From NCBI GenBank assembly GCA_016210825.1, contig JACQTM010000173.1:1-8465 (forward strand): a stretch of 8,465 bases of DNA, in the 5' to 3' direction. This document shows, piece by piece, positions 5,860 through 8,465 of the stretch (position 1 is the stretch's first letter; every line of letters starts with the position of its first letter). Position numbers and translations under genes: made by a program. Below the pieces are notes generated by a model. The model ran no database searches. It saw only the letters and a list, made by a program, of their open reading frames with translations, and was not told the DNA's origin. Source of the stretch: Hyphomicrobiales bacterium (GTDB lineage Bacteria; Pseudomonadota; Alphaproteobacteria; Rhizobiales; Xanthobacteraceae).

Positions 5860-8025
5860 TCACTGTGCATGCGCGATCAACCACGCAATGATCCGTGCCT
5901 CCTCACCGGTCGAACCGAACCGGCCCGAGGTTCCAGTATGGCCGCCTGCCATATCGGTCATGAACAGCAATTCGTTGCCATCGGTCTTGGTCGCGCGCAG
6001 CCGCGCAACCCATTTGGCCGGCTCATGAAAGCCGACCTGACTGTCATTCATTGCCGCGGTCACGAACATCGCCGGATAGGCCTTGGGCGTCACGTTGTCA
6101 TACGGCGAATAGTCGATCATGTTGTCGTATTGCTCCTTGATCGCCGGGTTTCCCCACTCCTCGTATTCCAACGTTGTTAGCGGCGCCGCGGGATCGGACA
6201 TCGTCGTGATCACATCGACGAACGGCACTTCGGCGACGATGCCGGCATAGAGATCGGGCCTCAGATTGGCGACGGCCGCGACGAGCAGACCGCCAGCGCT
6301 CGCGCCGTGTGCGAAAATGCGCCGAGGATCAGCATGGCCGCGCGCGATCAGCGCTTCAGTGGCAGCGATGAAGTCGGTGAAAGAATTATGCTTGTGTTGC
6401 ATCCGTCCTTGATCGTGCCAGCGTCGGCCCATTTCTTGTCCGCCGCGGACGTGAGCCTGGGCAAGGACAAAGCCGCGATCGACCAAGCTGACCCATGAGT
6501 CGGGGAACTCCGGCTGTAAGCTCGAACCGTAGGCGCCATAGCCCGTGACCAATGTCGGATTGCCGCCGGCCCGCAACATATCTTTGCGGTACATCAACGT
6601 TACCGGAATCGAGTCCCCGTCCGGCGCCGGCGCGGCGATGCGCTTGGCTTCGTAGGCTTGCGGATCGAACCAGCGCCAGTCCCGCGACTGCTTGCTCAAT
6701 GCCAGCTGACCGGTTCGTGTGTCGAAATCGTACACCGCATCGGGATGCAGTGGACCAGAAACGCGAAGCTGCAGGACGCTCGCCGAAGCTTCCCGGTTGG
6801 CGGCTCCTTGCGCGAAATTGATCTCGGCCACACCGATATCTACAGGCATCGGAACGGTGCTTTCCCGCATATCGGCAAATCGGAACACCCGCACTGACTG
6901 AAGTGCATCGTGTTCCTCGACGAGTGCGATGAACGTATCGAAGATCTCGAAATCGGCGATCAGCCGTCCGGGAGTTTCGTTGATCGTGTCGATCCAGTTC
7001 GCCGCATGCGGCGCCGTTTCGGGCGCGCGGACCATACGGAAATCGGGGGCGTTTAAATTTGTGCGAATGTAAAATGTATCGCCGATGTGGTCGGCGTCAT
7101 AATGCATGCCTTGGCGCCGCGGCTCGATGATCTTAAGCTCGCCGGAAGGCTGATCCGCGCGCAGGTAACGGATTTCGCTCGTTTGCTGGTGTTCAGCTTT
7201 AAGAAGAATGTAGCGCGTGGATTTCGAGCTACCCAAACTCAACTCGAATGTCGGATCGTTTTCCTCATAGACAAGTTTGTCCCGCGAGGCATGGGTCCCA
7301 AGCTTGTGACGCCACAACTGGTATGAACGCAGGGTCTTTGGTTCCATTCGAATATAGAACAGCCACTTCGAATCCGATGAGAACACGAGATTCGAATCAG
7401 CGTCCTTGATGCCAGTATCGGTGACTTCGCCGCTGACAATGTTGCGCACGAAGATGCGATGCAGGCGGCCGCCCGTGAAATCGACGGTAAAGCCGACGAG
7501 GTCTCCATCGGGACTGACGAAATATTGCGCGAGATCGTATTGCGCGTGGCCGGCGGCGAGACGCTCGATGTCGAGTACGATCTGTTCCGATGCACCGGGG
7601 ACGGGCCGATGACGCACGATTGTCGGAAACCGGGCTCCTTCGGCAATTCGACGCTGATAGACATAACCGGCGAAATGGAAATCCGGGCTGAGGCTCGCGC
7701 CGTCGGCACGTTGGTGCAGCTCCTTGTCGAGTTCGTCGATCAGCGGCTGAATCGAGTTTAGGCGCGCGACCGCATACGCGTTTTCCGCCTTGAGATGGGC
7801 GAGTACAGCGGGATCATCGCCGCGGCGGAGCCAATCGTAATTGTCGATGCGCCGCCGCCCGTGCTCCTTGAATATTTTCGGTGCAATCCTGGCGACGGGC
7901 GGCGACGGATTGGCAGTCGCGCCCCGTGTCGAAGCCTGATCCTGATCCCGTGCAGCCGCCTGAACCGCGAGCAGTGCTAAGAAAACGAGAGTGGTGACGA
8001 GGCGTTGCACGAACTTAACCTTCAT
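5860..8025 (-). CDS. Exported S9A family peptidase, oligopeptidase B-like
   Basis: The 721-residue prolyl-oligopeptidase-family serine peptidase most resembles oligopeptidase B (PtrB), which cleaves short peptides after basic residues. Residues 1-25 form a signal peptide (basic MKVKFVQR, hydrophobic TLVFLALLAV, then AAA), so the mature enzyme should be periplasmic or secreted. A seven-bladed beta-propeller spans about 45-460, with EHGRRRIDNYDWLR near its start, and the alpha/beta-hydrolase domain about 465-721. The triad is Ser576 in GASAGG, Asp661 in NDSQVGF and His696 in GGHTG. RGGQEMGRRWHDQG (527-540) and LEYEEWGNP (619-627), the latter covering the acidic residues linked to basic-residue preference in PtrB, are conserved. 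The protein has no cysteine. ATG 8025 is chosen because it gives the signal peptide; no clear ribosome-binding site precedes it. TAGAAT at 8076-8071 is a possible -10 element without a matching -35. Confidence 0.92.
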   Translation of the reverse strand: MKVKFVQRLVTTLVFLALLAVQAAARDQDQASTRGATANPSPPVARIAPKIFKEHGRRRIDNYDWLRRGDDPAVLAHLKAENAYAVARLNSIQPLIDELDKELHQRADGASLSPDFHFAGYVYQRRIAEGARFPTIVRHRPVPGASEQIVLDIERLAAGHAQYDLAQYFVSPDGDLVGFTVDFTGGRLHRIFVRNIVSGEVTDTGIKDADSNLVFSSDSKWLFYIRMEPKTLRSYQLWRHKLGTHASRDKLVYEENDPTFELSLGSSKSTRYILLKAEHQQTSEIRYLRADQPSGELKIIEPRRQGMHYDADHIGDTFYIRTNLNAPDFRMVRAPETAPHAANWIDTINETPGRLIADFEIFDTFIALVEEHDALQSVRVFRFADMRESTVPMPVDIGVAEINFAQGAANREASASVLQLRVSGPLHPDAVYDFDTRTGQLALSKQSRDWRWFDPQAYEAKRIAAPAPDGDSIPVTLMYRKDMLRAGGNPTLVTGYGAYGSSLQPEFPDSWVSLVDRGFVLAQAHVRGGQEMGRRWHDQGRMQHKHNSFTDFIAATEALIARGHADPRRIFAHGASAGGLLVAAVANLRPDLYAGIVAEVPFVDVITTMSDPAAPLTTLEYEEWGNPAIKEQYDNMIDYSPYDNVTPKAYPAMFVTAAMNDSQVGFHEPAKWVARLRATKTDGNELLFMTDMAGGHTGTSGRFGSTGEEARIIAWLIAHAQ

Positions 8026-8093
8026 GACGCTACGTGCGCTGTTGTGGAATGGCGGTGGAAGAGCGACTGAATTCTAACGTTCTCTTTGCAGAA

Positions 8094-8111
8094 TTTCGCG
8101 CGCTTTCGCGC
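8094..8111. repeat. Direct repeat TTTCGCGC x2 with hairpin potential
   Basis: TTTCGCGC occurs at 8094-8101 and again at 8104-8111, separated by GC. The same stretch can fold as GCGCG (8098-8102), loop CTTT, CGCGC (8107-8111). It lies 70-85 bases upstream of the peptidase start, next to a TAGAAT element, where a regulator site would be plausible. A chance GC-rich repeat is equally possible. Confidence 0.35.
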
Positions 8112-8142
8112 TGGTTCGCTGCGTGAGGGGCTGAACCCGCCT

Positions 8143-8256
8143 TCAGGCCTTACCGAAGGGTACGTAGCGGAAATCTGGGTCAGCTTTCGGGGCAGTCCAG
8201 ACATACACCCATCGCTCGATCAACTCGTCCACTGCGCTTTTGACCCATAGCGACAT
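8143..8256 (-). CDS. Possible small gene or gene remnant, 37 codons
   Basis: ATG 8256 opens a frame of 37 residues that begins MSLWVKSAVDELIERWVYVW, ends DFRYVPFGKA and stops at TGA 8145-8143. The frame stays open upstream without an ATG back to a TAG at 8346-8344, 67 codons in total (including GYFIIETVDCPALASLEV), which is longer than the called small gene. The composition looks protein-like, with an amphipathic acidic helix and aromatic residues and no low-complexity sequence. AAGG at 8270-8267 lies ten bases before the ATG but inside a hairpin stem. It could be a real small protein, the 3' remnant of a lost gene, or chance. No family is recognised. Confidence 0.3.
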   Translation of the reverse strand: MSLWVKSAVDELIERWVYVWTAPKADPDFRYVPFGKA

Positions 8257-8265
8257 TAGACGGCT

Positions 8266-8285
8266 GCCTTGATTTACCTCAAGGC
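8266..8285. repeat. Inverted repeat GCCTTGA-N6-TCAAGGC
   Basis: Two perfect 7-base arms (8266-8272 and 8279-8285) flank the loop TTTACC. An overlapping alternative stem, GCTC-GCAA-GAGC (8284-8295), has a GNRA-type tetraloop and shares two bases with the first, so the two folds exclude each other. The repeat lies 61 bases upstream of the plus-strand start at 8347 and, on the other strand, covers the likely ribosome-binding site of the 37-codon frame. It could be an operator or an RNA switch element; neither is shown. Confidence 0.4.
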
Positions 8286-8346
8286 TCGCAAGAGCGGGGC
8301 AATCTACCGTTTCAATGATAAAATAACCTGAAGAGGAAAGCGCCTA

Positions 8347-8465
8347 ATGGCTTATGTCTTTAAAGAGGAGGAACTGCCCTCGCTGATTGACGCCAAAGCG
8401 ATGCGGGAGCGCATTTTCTTCGTCAACCAGGAACTCGCCAAAATCGACGACATGCTGGCCGGCGT
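8347..8465 (+). CDS. 5' end of an unidentified protein gene (partial)
   Basis: ATG 8347 starts a frame that is open to the window edge, giving 39 complete codons. It starts MAYVFKEEELPSLIDAKAMR and continues with a stretch ending KIDDMLAG. AGGA at 8334-8337 (within AAGAGGAAAG), nine bases upstream, is a good ribosome-binding site. The visible part is charged and probably helical, with no signal peptide or membrane segment, so the product is likely cytosolic. The family is not recognised from this fragment. The gene is divergent from the peptidase gene. Confidence 0.7.
   Translation, partial: MAYVFKEEELPSLIDAKAMRERIFFVNQELAKIDDMLAG

Larger units (their letters stand above)
8026..8346. other. 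Intergenic region without a confident gene
   Basis: This stretch separates the divergent peptidase gene (-) and the gene starting at 8347 (+), so it should hold promoters for both. Seen in it are a direct repeat with hairpin potential (8094-8111), a possible minus-strand short gene (8143-8256), an inverted repeat (8266-8285) and an AT-rich TAAAAT (8319-8324) that could be a -10 element for the plus-strand gene, although no -35 match was found. No tRNA or mobile element is evident. Confidence 0.6.

Noticed and set aside
5689..6180. 163-residue plus-strand open frame across the pyrC leader and peptidase 3' end
   Set aside because: It overlaps the catalytic His/Asp region of the peptidase on the other strand and the start of pyrC; no family features are seen.
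7239..7709. 156-residue minus-strand frame inside the peptidase gene
   Set aside because: It is Ser/Arg-rich out-of-frame translation of the propeller-coding region; the peptidase frame continues unbroken through it.
8022..8204. 60-residue minus-strand frame overlapping the peptidase start by 4 bases
   Set aside because: The ATG overlap looks like operon coupling, but the translation is basic and low in hydrophobic order, has no recognisable feature, and covers the likely promoter region and direct repeat.

Overview
The window looks like chromosomal DNA of a Gram-negative proteobacterium, most likely an alphaproteobacterium. This is an inference from moderately high GC content, GTG/ATG starts with overlapping stops, a PyrE of alphaproteobacterial appearance, an E. 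coli-type (class II) dihydroorotase and a signal-peptide-bearing oligopeptidase B-like peptidase. No rRNA, tRNA, CRISPR array, insertion sequence or phage gene was seen.

Region 1 (1-3978, + strand) is a tight operon. It holds the tail of an unidentified gene, a DUF2064/TIGR04282-type GT-A-fold transferase, a polytopic GT-C-like membrane glycosyltransferase, a radical SAM/SPASM enzyme and a polyprenyl-phosphate hexose synthase-like GT2. Every junction is a 4-base stop/start overlap (ATGA, ATGA, ATGA, GTGA), so the set is probably translationally coupled and acts in one pathway. A reasonable hypothesis is that the GT2 loads a sugar onto a polyprenyl carrier, the membrane enzyme transfers it outside the cytoplasmic membrane, and the radical SAM enzyme modifies a sugar, lipid or peptide part of the product. 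The product is unknown, and this is the best candidate here for an undescribed system.

Region 2 (4065-5705) carries two pyrimidine biosynthesis genes, pyrE (+) and pyrC (-). They converge across a 24-base gap that contains a perfect 16-base palindrome. Upstream of pyrC is an AT-rich leader with a full AAGGAGG ribosome-binding sequence in front of an 11-codon open frame.

Region 3 (5860-8025, -) is a complete S9A peptidase resembling oligopeptidase B. It has an intact catalytic triad and an N-terminal signal peptide, and it contains no cysteine at all.

Region 4 (8026-8465) is about 320 bases without a confident gene. It contains a possible 37-codon minus-strand gene or gene remnant, a hairpin with a 7-bp stem, and a short direct repeat. 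The start of an unidentified plus-strand gene at 8347 then runs off the window.
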